Shown here: piece after piece, positions 1-7,516 of the stretch
Numbering within the stretch: the stretch's first letter is position 1
How the letters are laid out: every line of letters begins with the position of its first letter
Assembly: GCA_030149115.1 (NCBI GenBank)
Contig: JASBSE010000266.1
Coordinates: forward strand, 1 to 12,207
Length of the DNA stretch: 12,207 nt
From: Winogradskyella sp.
GTDB taxonomy: Bacteria; Bacteroidota; Bacteroidia; Flavobacteriales; Flavobacteriaceae
Direction: 5' to 3'
Notes under the pieces: generated by a model
The model's database searches: none
Told to the model about the DNA's origin: nothing
Seen by the model: only the letters and a program-made list of their open reading frames with translations
Position numbers and translations under genes: made by a program

Positions 1-417
1 GTGAGTCAATTTCCAGATAATAATGTTTTAATTATAGATGCTGGTACTTGTATTACCTACGATTTTATAACCAATAGAAATGAGTACTTAGGCGGAGCGA
101 TTTCTCCAGGTATTAGATTAAGATACCATACACTTCATAATTTTACAGCGAACCTTCCGTTATTAGAAAAGAACCAACCAAAAAACATAATTGGTGACTC
201 AACCGAATCGTCTATTCACTCTGGTGTTGTTATAGGAATAGTTAAAGAAATAGATGGTGTTATAGACCAATATAAAGCTGAACATCAAGATTTAACAGTT
301 ATTTTAACAGGTGGTGACGCCAATTTTTTGTCAAACCAATTAAAAAATAGCATATTTGCGAATTCAAATTTCCTTCTAGAGGGTTTGAATTACATTCTAG
401 ATTTTAATTCAAAATAA
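1..417 (+). CDS. coaX: Type III pantothenate kinase, C-terminal part (5' end outside window)
   Basis: This is the C-terminal 138 codons of an enzyme that phosphorylates pantothenate with ATP, the first step of coenzyme A synthesis in the cytoplasm. The visible part holds the family's central signature IIDAGTCITYDF (about residues 11-22 here), whose aspartate belongs to the ASKHA-fold active site. GGAISPG follows, then the late GDSTESSIHSGV segment and the ILTGGDA phosphate-binding turn near residue 103. Complete CoaX proteins are roughly 240-260 residues, so about 100 N-terminal residues, including the first phosphate-binding loop, lie upstream of base 1. The GTG at base 1 is therefore most likely an internal valine codon, not a start. 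The stop overlaps the next start by one base (TAATG, 415-419), which suggests cotranscription with the barrel protein downstream. Family assignment is firm; the start is not visible. Confidence 0.93.
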   Translation: MSQFPDNNVLIIDAGTCITYDFITNRNEYLGGAISPGIRLRYHTLHNFTANLPLLEKNQPKNIIGDSTESSIHSGVVIGIVKEIDGVIDQYKAEHQDLTVILTGGDANFLSNQLKNSIFANSNFLLEGLNYILDFNSK

Positions 418-1739
418 TGATAAAGAAACTCATTGTAATTTTTATTGCAATTATAAGTTCTAGTGCTTTTGCGCAACAAGGTACGGCTTCGCCATATTCA
501 TTTTACGGTATAGGTAGTCTTAAGTTTAAAGGTACTGTAGAGAATCGTAGTATGGGAGGTATTGGTGTTTATTTAGATAGTATACACCTTAATTTAAGAA
601 ATCCGGCTTCTTATGTAGGTAAAAATGTAGAGGCATATCCTTATGATGGTGAAAGTAGACCCGTGAAGTTTGCAATAGCGGGTACCACTTCTAACGTAAC
701 ATTAAAAGGAAACTCTGGTGAAGCTGATGGTAATAGCTCTACTTTTGATTACATAGCGCTTTCAGTTCCTATAGGTAAATTTGGTTTTGGCTTTGGACTC
801 ATGCCATATACTTCTGTTGGTTATAAACTAGACGATTTTAATAATAATGATGATATTATTAATCGTTTTAGAGGCGAAGGAGGTGTAAATAGAGTTTATG
901 CAGGTTTTGGATATCAAATTTCGAATAAATTAAGTGCAGGTGTAGATTTTAATTACAACTTCGGAAATATTCAGAACTCTGCTATTGAGTTTGCTTATAC
1001 TCAAGAGGGAGATTTGGTTGAATTGCAGACCAGAGAAGATAGTAGATCAGATTTGAGTGGTTTAAATGTCAATTTTGGATTGGCCTATAAGACCAAAATA
1101 TCTGAAACTTTAGAGCTTTCTGCTACAGCAACCTTTGCACCAGAAAGTAAATTAACTTCAGATAATAGTCGTGCGATTTCAACCATTGAAGTAACAACTA
1201 CGGGTACTGAAACAGTTTTAAACACAGTTGAAGTAGATTTAGATGGCCAGAATTTGAAAAAAACCGATTTAACATTACCATCACGCTGGTCATTTGGTAC
1301 TGGTATTGGAGAAGCTAAATCATGGTTTGTAGGTGCGGAATACTCATTACAAAACACCAGCAATTTTTCTAATCCATTTTATACTAATGATGTTTCTTCC
1401 TTTGAAAATGCTTCACAGTTTTCTTTAGGAGGTTTTTATATTCCTGATTTTGATGCGTTTAATGGGTATTTTAAGCGTGTTGTTTATAGGGCAGGTATTA
1501 ACTTTGCTAACACGGGATTAGTGGTTAAAAACGAATCAATAAAAGAGTTTGGCATATCTTTTGGTTTAGGTTTACCAGTTGGTCAAAGATCTCGCGATCC
1601 TTTCTCTAATTTGAACCTAGGTTTAGAAATTGGAAAACGAGGAACAACTAACAATAATTTAATCCAAGAGAATTTTATAAACTTCAATGTAAGTTTATCT
1701 TTAAACTCTAGATGGTTTAGACAAAAGAAGTACAATTAA
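417..1739 (+). CDS. Putative outer-membrane beta-barrel protein, function unknown
   Basis: A 440-residue exported protein. A signal peptide covers residues 1-19 or so (lysines 3-4, a hydrophobic core, then SAFA before QQ). The mature chain starts with a glycine- and aromatic-rich segment (SPYSFYGIG, then NRSMGGIG and LRNPASY). It continues as alternating polar/aromatic stretches typical of transmembrane beta strands, with asparagine-rich turns, for example around residues 140-180 and 375-420. The last strand (FNVSLSL) is followed by a short basic tail ending in KKYN. The N-terminal pattern resembles the FadL/PorV-like barrels common in Bacteroidota, but I cannot name a substrate. No SusC/TonB box or T9SS sorting domain is apparent. 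It overlaps coaX by one base and lies 15 bases before the TPR gene, so the two secreted proteins are probably expressed together and may interact. Location is inferred; function is unknown. Confidence 0.82.
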   Translation: MIKKLIVIFIAIISSSAFAQQGTASPYSFYGIGSLKFKGTVENRSMGGIGVYLDSIHLNLRNPASYVGKNVEAYPYDGESRPVKFAIAGTTSNVTLKGNSGEADGNSSTFDYIALSVPIGKFGFGFGLMPYTSVGYKLDDFNNNDDIINRFRGEGGVNRVYAGFGYQISNKLSAGVDFNYNFGNIQNSAIEFAYTQEGDLVELQTREDSRSDLSGLNVNFGLAYKTKISETLELSATATFAPESKLTSDNSRAISTIEVTTTGTETVLNTVEVDLDGQNLKKTDLTLPSRWSFGTGIGEAKSWFVGAEYSLQNTSNFSNPFYTNDVSSFENASQFSLGGFYIPDFDAFNGYFKRVVYRAGINFANTGLVVKNESIKEFGISFGLGLPVGQRSRDPFSNLNLGLEIGKRGTTNNNLIQENFINFNVSLSLNSRWFRQKKYN

Positions 1740-1754
1740 CAATAAAAATAAAAG

Positions 1755-3119
1755 ATGAAGACGAGAATTACTATACTACTAGCGGCTCTTTTTGTAAGCT
1801 TCAATATTAGTTTTGCTCAGCAAGATGAGGAGTGTATGAATAATCTATCAATTTTTGATAGTTATGTGAAGACAAAAAAGTATGATGACGCATACGAGCC
1901 ATGGAAGATTGTTCGTAACAAGTGTCCAAAATTTAACAGAGCTATCTACGTGCATGGTGAAAAAATATTAACACATAAGATTGAAAACTCAACAGGTGCA
2001 GAGCAGGTAGCACATATTAATGATTTAATGTTGCTTTATGACCAAAGTAGAGAGCATTTTCCATCTAAATATGACGAAGGTGAAATTTTAGTTGATAAAG
2101 CAAATTTAGCTTACAAATACAGAAAAGAATTGGCTAAAAGCGATGAGCAGTTGTTTAATATGTTTGATACTGCTTATGTGAAGGATGTAAAAAACTTTAC
2201 AAACGCTAAGGGTCTTTATACATACTTTTCTTTAATGGTAGACTTGTTTGATGCAGGTAAAAAACCAGCTCAACAAATGTTTGATAAGTATGACGACGTT
2301 ACAGAAGTTATTGAAAATATTGTTGGGGATAATACACTAAGCTTAAATAAGTTAGTGGAAAAGGAAGAAGCTGGTGGAACTTTAACAAGTAGAGAAGGTA
2401 AGTTAAAGAAATATTATGAAGCAAATATTAAGGCTTTAGAAGATCAAGTTGTTCCAAGTATGGATAAAAAACTTGGAGATAGAGCAAACTGCGATGTTTT
2501 AGTTCCTTTATATGAAAAGAACTATGAAGAAAATAAGAATGATGGAGTTTGGTTACAAAGAGCAATGAACCGTATGTATGCTAAAGGATGTAAAGAAGAT
2601 CCATTATTCTTAAAATTAGTTCAACAGAAGAATAGTCTTGAGCCAAGTGCTGATACAGCATACTATTTGTACTTATTAACCGGAGAACAAAAGTATTTTG
2701 ATCAAACTCTAGAGCTAGAACCAGATCCGTTAAAAAAGGCAAAACTTTACAAAAAGTTAGCTAACGAGTTAAAGAAAAAGGGAAGCTACAGTCAAGCAAG
2801 ACAGTACTATATGGAATCTATGAAGTTAAACCCTTCAGATGGTTCTCCTTACATAGCAATAGCGTCTATGTATGCTAATAGTGCTAATAACTGTGGTGAT
2901 TCTAACTTTAATAAGAGAGCGGTGTTTTGGTTAGCAGCTTTAGAGGCGGAAAAGGCAGGTAGAGTAGATAGCAGATTAAAATCTGCAGCAGCAAAATCTG
3001 CAGCAAGTTATAGAGCAAGTGCACCTTCAAAATCAGATATTTTTACTGAAGGTAATGCAGGGCAAACCATAAGAATTGGATGTTGGATTGGTCGTTCTGT
3101 AACAGTACCAAACATATAA
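1755..3119 (+). CDS. Secreted tetratricopeptide-repeat protein, function unknown
   Basis: A 454-residue exported protein with a signal peptide (residues 1-21, cleavage likely after ISFA, before QQ). The mature part is largely charged and helical. The clearest TPR unit is near residues 331-375, where KKLANELKKKGSYSQARQYY is followed by MESMKLNPSDGSPYIAIA; weaker helical pairs precede it. Six cysteines are spread along the chain (27, 57, 246, 279, 380, 443), so periplasmic disulfides are possible. The last 12 residues begin IGCWIG and end in VPNI. I recall comparable GCWI endings in other Bacteroidota TPR proteins, but this is memory, not a search. The start is preceded by an A-rich stretch (1740-1754) instead of a Shine-Dalgarno. 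The stop overlaps the LptC start (TAATG, 3117-3121). TPRs usually bind proteins, so a partner role with the upstream barrel or the envelope machinery is a reasonable guess. Confidence 0.83.
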   Translation: MKTRITILLAALFVSFNISFAQQDEECMNNLSIFDSYVKTKKYDDAYEPWKIVRNKCPKFNRAIYVHGEKILTHKIENSTGAEQVAHINDLMLLYDQSREHFPSKYDEGEILVDKANLAYKYRKELAKSDEQLFNMFDTAYVKDVKNFTNAKGLYTYFSLMVDLFDAGKKPAQQMFDKYDDVTEVIENIVGDNTLSLNKLVEKEEAGGTLTSREGKLKKYYEANIKALEDQVVPSMDKKLGDRANCDVLVPLYEKNYEENKNDGVWLQRAMNRMYAKGCKEDPLFLKLVQQKNSLEPSADTAYYLYLLTGEQKYFDQTLELEPDPLKKAKLYKKLANELKKKGSYSQARQYYMESMKLNPSDGSPYIAIASMYANSANNCGDSNFNKRAVFWLAALEAEKAGRVDSRLKSAAAKSAASYRASAPSKSDIFTEGNAGQTIRIGCWIGRSVTVPNI

Positions 3120-3685
3120 TGAATATAAATTTTTCACATATTATTAAAAACTTAGTCACAGTGTTAGCTGTGACTTTGTTTTTTTCTTGTGAAAATGATT
3201 TTAATGAGGTTCAAAAGGTTGGTGTATTTCAAAACCAGCCAATTGGTGAAGCCGAAGATATCGATTTAAAATATACAGAGTTTTTAGAGGACACAGTAAG
3301 GTTAAAGGCAAACTTAATCAGTCCTGTAATGCTAGATTATTCAAACAGAGATTTTGCATTCTCTGAGTTTCCTAAAGGTATTCTTTTAAAGGTGTATGAT
3401 AAAGATGGTAAGTTAACAACCATAACATCACGCTACGCTATTTTCTATACAGAGACAGATATAATAGATTTAAGAGGTAATGTGACCATAACGACCCATC
3501 AAAATGAAAAGCTAGTAACAGAACAGTTGTATTACAACGAAAAATTAGAGTGGGTCTTTACTAACGAGCCTTGGAGATTTACTCAAGCTTCAGGAACTAA
3601 GCACGGTGTTGGTTTCGATTCTGATAAAGACTTCAAAAATTTTCAGATGTTAGAAATGGGTGGCGATTTTGAACTCGATAATTAA
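3119..3685 (+). CDS. lptC: LPS export periplasmic protein LptC, lipoprotein form
   Basis: A 188-residue protein of the LptC/OstA-like beta-jellyroll family. LptC receives lipopolysaccharide extracted by the inner-membrane LptB2FG complex and passes it to LptA. The hydrophobic N terminus (residues 8-23) ends in LFFSC, a lipobox with cysteine at position 24, so it appears lipid-anchored, unlike the transmembrane-anchored E. coli LptC. The jellyroll signature runs from KGILLKVYDKDGK (about 86-98) through ASRY-like TSRYAIFY and DLRGNVTITT (117-126) to VTEQLYYNEKLEW (133-145). I chose the ATG at 3119, which overlaps the TPR stop by one base. A start at 3080 is possible in frame, but it would add 13 polar residues before the signal sequence and overlap the TPR gene by 40 bases. 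No lptA or lptB is in the window. Family call is good; anchoring is inferred from the motif. Confidence 0.85.
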   Translation: MNINFSHIIKNLVTVLAVTLFFSCENDFNEVQKVGVFQNQPIGEAEDIDLKYTEFLEDTVRLKANLISPVMLDYSNRDFAFSEFPKGILLKVYDKDGKLTTITSRYAIFYTETDIIDLRGNVTITTHQNEKLVTEQLYYNEKLEWVFTNEPWRFTQASGTKHGVGFDSDKDFKNFQMLEMGGDFELDN

Positions 3686-3686
3686 C

Positions 3687-3694
3687 TATCTTTG
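3687..3694 (+). promoter_or_regulatory. Candidate Bacteroidota -7 box before the small membrane gene
   Basis: TATCTTTG matches the Bacteroidota -7 consensus TAnnTTTG exactly. It begins one base after the lptC stop and ends 31 bases before the ATG at 3726, a usual leader length for the phylum. A possible -33 TTG sits at 3669-3671, but the 15-base gap is shorter than the usual 17-23. This would let the small membrane gene and the CNNM gene be transcribed apart from the upstream operon. Confidence 0.5.
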
Positions 3695-3725
3695 TAACTT
3701 AATTTTACTTAGATATTATTATCAA

Positions 3726-3917
3726 ATGAAAATTCTTAAAATATTTCAATACGCTTACATCATCTTTGCAGTGTTATTTCTTTGGGATGCAATATCAAAT
3801 TGGTCAACAGACAGAAATAGATCATATATGTCGCTTTTCTTTGTGGCATTAGCCGTTTTTATGTTCTTTTTTAGAAAGCGCTTTGCAAGCAAATTTCAAG
3901 ATAAAAACAAAGACTAA
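3726..3917 (+). CDS. Small two-helix membrane protein, unknown function
   Basis: A 63-residue protein with two hydrophobic helices: about residues 7-27 (from FQYAYIIFAVLFLWDAI) and 35-50 (MSLFFVALAVFMFFF). A short polar loop (SNWSTDRNRSY) joins them, and the tail is strongly basic (RKRFASKFQDKNKD). By the positive-inside rule both ends face the cytoplasm and the loop faces the periplasm. I chose ATG 3726 because it puts lysines directly before helix 1 and follows a promoter-like box. The longer in-frame reading from 3660 would overlap lptC by 26 bases and add a 22-residue hydrophobic extension. The CNNM gene starts only 5 bases after the stop, so the two are likely cotranscribed. I do not recognise a named family. 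It could be an accessory subunit of the CNNM protein or of the envelope machinery, but nothing in the sequence proves this. Confidence 0.75.
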   Translation: MKILKIFQYAYIIFAVLFLWDAISNWSTDRNRSYMSLFFVALAVFMFFFRKRFASKFQDKNKD

Positions 3918-3922
3918 TATAT

Positions 3923-5212
3923 ATGACTCTAGATATAGTCATAATAGTAGTTACATTAATTCTTTCCGCTTTTTTTTCTGGAATGGAAATAGCTTATGTG
4001 TCGTCTAATAAAATACACATAGAGTTAGAGAAAAAGCAGGAAGATTTCCTTGGAAAAATATTAACCAAGTTAACAGCGAAACCATCAAAATATATTGCTA
4101 CCATGCTTATTGGTAACAATATAGCATTGGTAATTTATGGTCTAAAAATGGGCGATGTGTTGGTAAGGTGGTTTCAGTCCATGTTGCCATCAGATAGTGC
4201 TGTGTTAACTTATTTATTTCACGATTTTCAACTTTTAACACAAACTGTAATCTCAACTTTCGTGATATTAATTACAGCAGAATTTTTGCCTAAAGTATTT
4301 TTTCAGATTTATGCTAATACTTTAATGAAGATTTTAGCATTGCCAACCTATGTGTTTTACTTAATTTTCTCATGGATATCTGATTTTGTCCTTTGGATTT
4401 CGGATGCCGTTTTAAAATATATTTTTAAAGCTAAAGGAGAAGATGTTGTGTTAGCAATGACTAAAGTAGAGCTAGGTAATTATATTAGTGAGCAAATGGA
4501 ATCTGTAGAAGATCATGAAGAAGTTGATAGTGAGATTCAAATCTTTCAGAATGCTTTAGAATTTTCAGATGTCAAGGCTAGAGAAGTTATGGTGCCTCGT
4601 ACCGAAATTTCGGCTGTTGATATCTCTGAGTCTATTGAAAATCTGAGTCAACTTTTTATAGAAACCGGACGAACAAAAATTATTGTTTATAAGGACAGTA
4701 TTGATGATATTTTAGGATATGTACATGCTTTTGAGTTATTTAAAAAACCAAAAAATATCAAGTCTATAATTATTCCGGTAAGCTTTGTTCCAGAAACGAT
4801 TTTAATAAAAGATGTGCTTAATATCCTTACAAAAAAGCGACAAAGTATTGCCGTTGTAATAGACGAATATGGTGGAACATCTGGTCTTATGTCTGTAGAA
4901 GATATTGTTGAGGAATTATTTGGTGAAATTGAAGATGAGCACGATACGCTAGAAATGACAGAAGAACAATTAGATGGAAATACCTATAGATTTTCGGCTA
5001 GATTGGAAGTAGATTATATTAATGAAGCTTATAAGTTAAATCTTCCTGAAAGCGAAACATATGAGACTTTGGGTGGGTTAATAGTTAACGAAACTGAAGG
5101 TATTCCTGAGAAAAATGAAGATATCTTAGTAGATAATTTTAAGTTTACTATTGAAGAAGTATCTTCAACAAAAATAGATATTGTAAGGTTAAAAATCCTC
5201 GATGTAGATTAA
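3923..5212 (+). CDS. CNNM/CorC-family membrane protein (DUF21, CBS pair, CorC_HlyC)
   Basis: A 429-residue integral membrane protein often labelled hemolysin. The family is associated with Mg2+/Co2+ transport or resistance, and real hemolytic activity is not expected. The DUF21 (CNNM transmembrane) domain spans about residues 1-180, with hydrophobic helices near 3-25, 57-75, 106-128 and 133-158. It carries the conserved SGMEIAYVSSNK (19-30) and AEFLPK (119-124). A pair of CBS domains follows: the first around VMVPRTEISAVD (222-233) to about 273, the second about 278-335 with VIDEYGGTSGLMSVEDIVEE (312-331). The C-terminal CorC_HlyC domain (about 345-427) contains ETLGGLIV. Length and domain order match the family. 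GldE of the gliding machinery has the same architecture, but no gldD or other gliding gene is adjacent, so I do not call it GldE. The transported ion cannot be read from the sequence. Confidence 0.9.
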   Translation: MTLDIVIIVVTLILSAFFSGMEIAYVSSNKIHIELEKKQEDFLGKILTKLTAKPSKYIATMLIGNNIALVIYGLKMGDVLVRWFQSMLPSDSAVLTYLFHDFQLLTQTVISTFVILITAEFLPKVFFQIYANTLMKILALPTYVFYLIFSWISDFVLWISDAVLKYIFKAKGEDVVLAMTKVELGNYISEQMESVEDHEEVDSEIQIFQNALEFSDVKAREVMVPRTEISAVDISESIENLSQLFIETGRTKIIVYKDSIDDILGYVHAFELFKKPKNIKSIIIPVSFVPETILIKDVLNILTKKRQSIAVVIDEYGGTSGLMSVEDIVEELFGEIEDEHDTLEMTEEQLDGNTYRFSARLEVDYINEAYKLNLPESETYETLGGLIVNETEGIPEKNEDILVDNFKFTIEEVSSTKIDIVRLKILDVD

Positions 5213-5269
5213 AGACCACGACAGCTTACAAAAACTATACTTCTCCTTTCATTATTTATTAGAAAATAC

Positions 5270-5277
5270 TATTTTCG
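5270..5277 (+). promoter_or_regulatory. Candidate -7 box of the ppiD promoter
   Basis: TATTTTCG, followed by C, is one base from the TAnnTTTG consensus and matches a TAnnTTCG variant I associate with flavobacterial promoters. It ends 29 bases before the ppiD ATG. A TTTC at 5247-5250 lies 19 bases upstream as a weak -33 element. The 94-base gap from the CNNM stop, the largest within this forward block, also favours a separate promoter here. The rest of the gap shows no other recognisable signal. Confidence 0.45.
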
Positions 5278-5306
5278 CAGACTTATTTATACGAAAAATT
5301 TAAGAC

Positions 5307-7457
5307 ATGGCAATTTTAAATAAAATTAGACAGCGTTCACTAATCTTAATATTAGTAATAGCATTAGCATTATTTGCTTTCGTTATTCAGGGTGTAATTG
5401 ACAACCCAAATGCGTTTTCAAACTCTCAAGGTGTTGTAGCAACAGTTAATGGTACAGATATCGATGTAACTGATTTTCAGAAAAAAGTAAAGAATTATCA
5501 AGATGGGAGTGGAAGAAACTTGTCTTCAACTCAAGCAAAAAATGCAATTTATAACCAAGAGATAAGCAATATTATCTTAGGTGAAGAGTATGAGGCACTA
5601 GGTTTGTCTGTTGAAAAGGATGAAATGCGCGACTTGCTTAAAAATAGCTTTCAATCTAACCCAGAGTTTCAAGATGAAAACGGAAACTTTGATGTAAATC
5701 GTTTAAATGCTTTTATAGCTAACCTAAAAGACCTTAAAGGTGAAAAAGCACCTTTAGGAAACTTTTCGATTAACTTTCAAGATTGGACAAATACTGAACA
5801 ATCCATTGCTAAAAACTCACTTAGGCAAACATACTACAATATGATTAAAGCTGGTGTTGGTACTACAATTGCTGAAGCGCAAGATGAGTATATGGCTGAC
5901 GCGAAAAATGTAGACATTCGTTTTGTGCAAATTCCTTATACTACTATTGCAGATAGTTTAGTTGAAGTTTCTAAGTCTGATATTAAAGCTTACATGAAAA
6001 AGCGTGAAGATAAGTTTAAGGTAGATGCAAGTAGAGAAGTCGTTTATGTTGAGTTTAAAGAAGAAGCTTCTAAGGCAGATGAGGATGCTATTAAAGCTGC
6101 ACTTTTAAAATTAAAGAGCGATAGAACTGAGTATAATGATAGTAGTGGAAATACAGATACAATTCCTGGTTTTGATACTGTTGAAAATGTTGCAGAGTTC
6201 ATTAACTCCAATTCAGATATTAAGTATAATGATACTTTTTTAACATCAGCACAGATTCCAGGTGTAGCAAAAGATAGTATCTTAAAATTAGAAATAGGAG
6301 AATATTATGGACCATACAGAGATGGTGAATATTTTAAGCTTTCTAAAATGATTGCTAAAAAGCAAATGCCAGATTCTGTAAAAACAAGACATATATTAAT
6401 TCCATTTATTGGTGCTTCATCAGCTGGTCCTGATGTTACTTTAACAAAAGAACAGGCAAAAAATCAAGCAGATAGTTTATATAATATTTTAAAAACTGAT
6501 AGCTCTAAGTTTGATGCTTTCGTTACAGAATATTCAACAGATCAAGGAAGTGTTAATAATGGTGGACGTTACGATTATTTTGCATACAATAGAATGGTAG
6601 CACCGTTTAGAGATTTTTCTTTTAATGGAAAAACAGGTGATATGGGTGTTGTAGAAACAACTTTTGGTTTCCATATTATTGAAATTGAAGGTCAAAAAGG
6701 TGAGTCTGACGTGTATAAGTTGGCAACTTTGGCTAGAAAAATTGAGCCATCACAAGAAACCTTGGATGACGTTTATAATAAAGCCACTAAGTTTGAGATT
6801 GCTGTAAAGGATGGTGATTTTAATGCTATAGCTAAAGAACAAGAATTGACAGTAAAGCCAATTACGTTTAAAGAATTAGATGAAAACATCGCAGGCTTAG
6901 GAAGTCAGAGACAAGTTGTGCGTTGGTTTTTTGAAGAAGGTAGAGATGAAGGTGATTTAAAGAGTTTCCCAGTCTCAGGTTTTGGATTCATTGTAGCTAA
7001 ATTGGTTGAGAAAAATGAGGAAGGATTAATGAGTGTAGAGGATGCTTCTGTAATCGCTTTACCACAGATAAAGAAAGAGAAGAAGGCGAAAATGATTCGT
7101 GAAAAAATTAAGGCAAGTTCTATTGATGAGATTGCTAAGAATCAAGGACAGAGTCCTAAGACAGCTGGAGCTATAACCTTAAAGAACACAACATTGGCTG
7201 GTGCAGGTGTAGAACCAAAAGTGGTTGGTGCTGCATTTGGTTTGGAGCAAGGAAAAACGTCTAAACCTATTGATGGTGAAAAAGGGGTTTACGTTATAGA
7301 AGTAACTAAAGTTACTGAAGCAACGGAACTAGATAATTACACATCAATAGTTAATAGATTAAACACAGCAAAACGTGGTGCTGCTCAAGGGAAAGTGTAT
7401 CAAGCTTTAGAGAAATCTGCGGATATAGAAGATAATAGAGCTAAAACAGTTTTCTAA
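5307..7457 (+). CDS. ppiD: PpiD/SurA-type periplasmic peptidyl-prolyl isomerase
   Basis: A 716-residue membrane-anchored chaperone of the PpiD type, which helps exported and outer-membrane proteins fold after leaving the Sec channel. A short basic N terminus (KIRQR) precedes one transmembrane helix (about residues 11-31), so the bulk is periplasmic. Residues 35-200 form the SurA_N-like chaperone region. A parvulin (PPIC) domain covers about 357-463, opening with VKTRHILIPF and closing with TTFGFHIIEIEGQ; the GGRYDYFAYNRMV segment (419-431) is its central part. The C-terminal part (about 625-675, with VVGAAFGLEQGKTSKPI and GVYVIEV) looks like a second, degenerate parvulin-like module. Length is near that of other Bacteroidota PpiD proteins, somewhat longer than E. 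coli PpiD. The likely promoter is at 5270, and transcription probably ends at the 7480-7511 hairpin. The neighbourhood of a barrel protein and LptC fits an outer-membrane biogenesis role. Confidence 0.92.
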   Translation: MAILNKIRQRSLILILVIALALFAFVIQGVIDNPNAFSNSQGVVATVNGTDIDVTDFQKKVKNYQDGSGRNLSSTQAKNAIYNQEISNIILGEEYEALGLSVEKDEMRDLLKNSFQSNPEFQDENGNFDVNRLNAFIANLKDLKGEKAPLGNFSINFQDWTNTEQSIAKNSLRQTYYNMIKAGVGTTIAEAQDEYMADAKNVDIRFVQIPYTTIADSLVEVSKSDIKAYMKKREDKFKVDASREVVYVEFKEEASKADEDAIKAALLKLKSDRTEYNDSSGNTDTIPGFDTVENVAEFINSNSDIKYNDTFLTSAQIPGVAKDSILKLEIGEYYGPYRDGEYFKLSKMIAKKQMPDSVKTRHILIPFIGASSAGPDVTLTKEQAKNQADSLYNILKTDSSKFDAFVTEYSTDQGSVNNGGRYDYFAYNRMVAPFRDFSFNGKTGDMGVVETTFGFHIIEIEGQKGESDVYKLATLARKIEPSQETLDDVYNKATKFEIAVKDGDFNAIAKEQELTVKPITFKELDENIAGLGSQRQVVRWFFEEGRDEGDLKSFPVSGFGFIVAKLVEKNEEGLMSVEDASVIALPQIKKEKKAKMIREKIKASSIDEIAKNQGQSPKTAGAITLKNTTLAGAGVEPKVVGAAFGLEQGKTSKPIDGEKGVYVIEVTKVTEATELDNYTSIVNRLNTAKRGAAQGKVYQALEKSADIEDNRAKTVF

Positions 7458-7479
7458 ATAAAGAGAATTTAATAAAACT

Positions 7480-7511
7480 AAAAAGGCTTTACATTTCTGT
7501 AAAGCCTTTTT
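7480..7511. terminator. Bidirectional intrinsic terminator between convergent genes
   Basis: A perfect 14-bp inverted repeat: AAAAAGGCTTTACA (7480-7493) pairs with TGTAAAGCCTTTTT (7498-7511) around a TTTC loop. The stem is flanked by a T-run on the plus strand, and the left A-run provides one on the minus strand. It lies 22 bases after the ppiD stop and 5 bases beyond the GYDIA kinase stop, so it can end transcripts from both sides. Confidence 0.88.
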
Positions 7512-7516
7512 TATTT

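Noticed and set aside
1..3. GTG at the first base as the start of coaX
   Set aside because: The protein would lack about 100 N-terminal residues that the family needs. The window simply begins inside the gene.
1085..1363. 92-codon open frame on the minus strand inside the barrel protein gene
   Set aside because: It lies wholly antisense to a well-supported exported protein, shows no recognisable domain, and has no promoter-like box. It is best explained as a chance frame.
2979..3005. Direct repeat AAATCTGCAGCA, copies 15 bp apart, in the TPR gene
   Set aside because: It encodes two K-S-A-A units in an alanine-rich helix, is in frame, and is explained as low-complexity coding sequence.
3080..3118. 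Upstream in-frame ATG that would lengthen LptC by 13 residues
   Set aside because: It would place polar residues before the signal sequence and overlap the TPR gene by 40 bases. The ATG at 3119 gives a clean lipoprotein signal and a TAATG junction.
3660..3725. Upstream in-frame ATG for the small membrane protein, giving MAILNSI, similar to the PpiD start MAILNKI
   Set aside because: It overlaps lptC by 26 bases and lies upstream of the likely -7 box at 3687. The resemblance to PpiD covers only five residues and is taken as coincidence.
3923..5212. Reading the CNNM-type protein as gliding motility protein GldE or as a toxin (hemolysin)
   Set aside because: GldE shares the architecture, but no gliding gene is adjacent. 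The hemolysin name is historical, and the domains indicate a cation-handling membrane protein.
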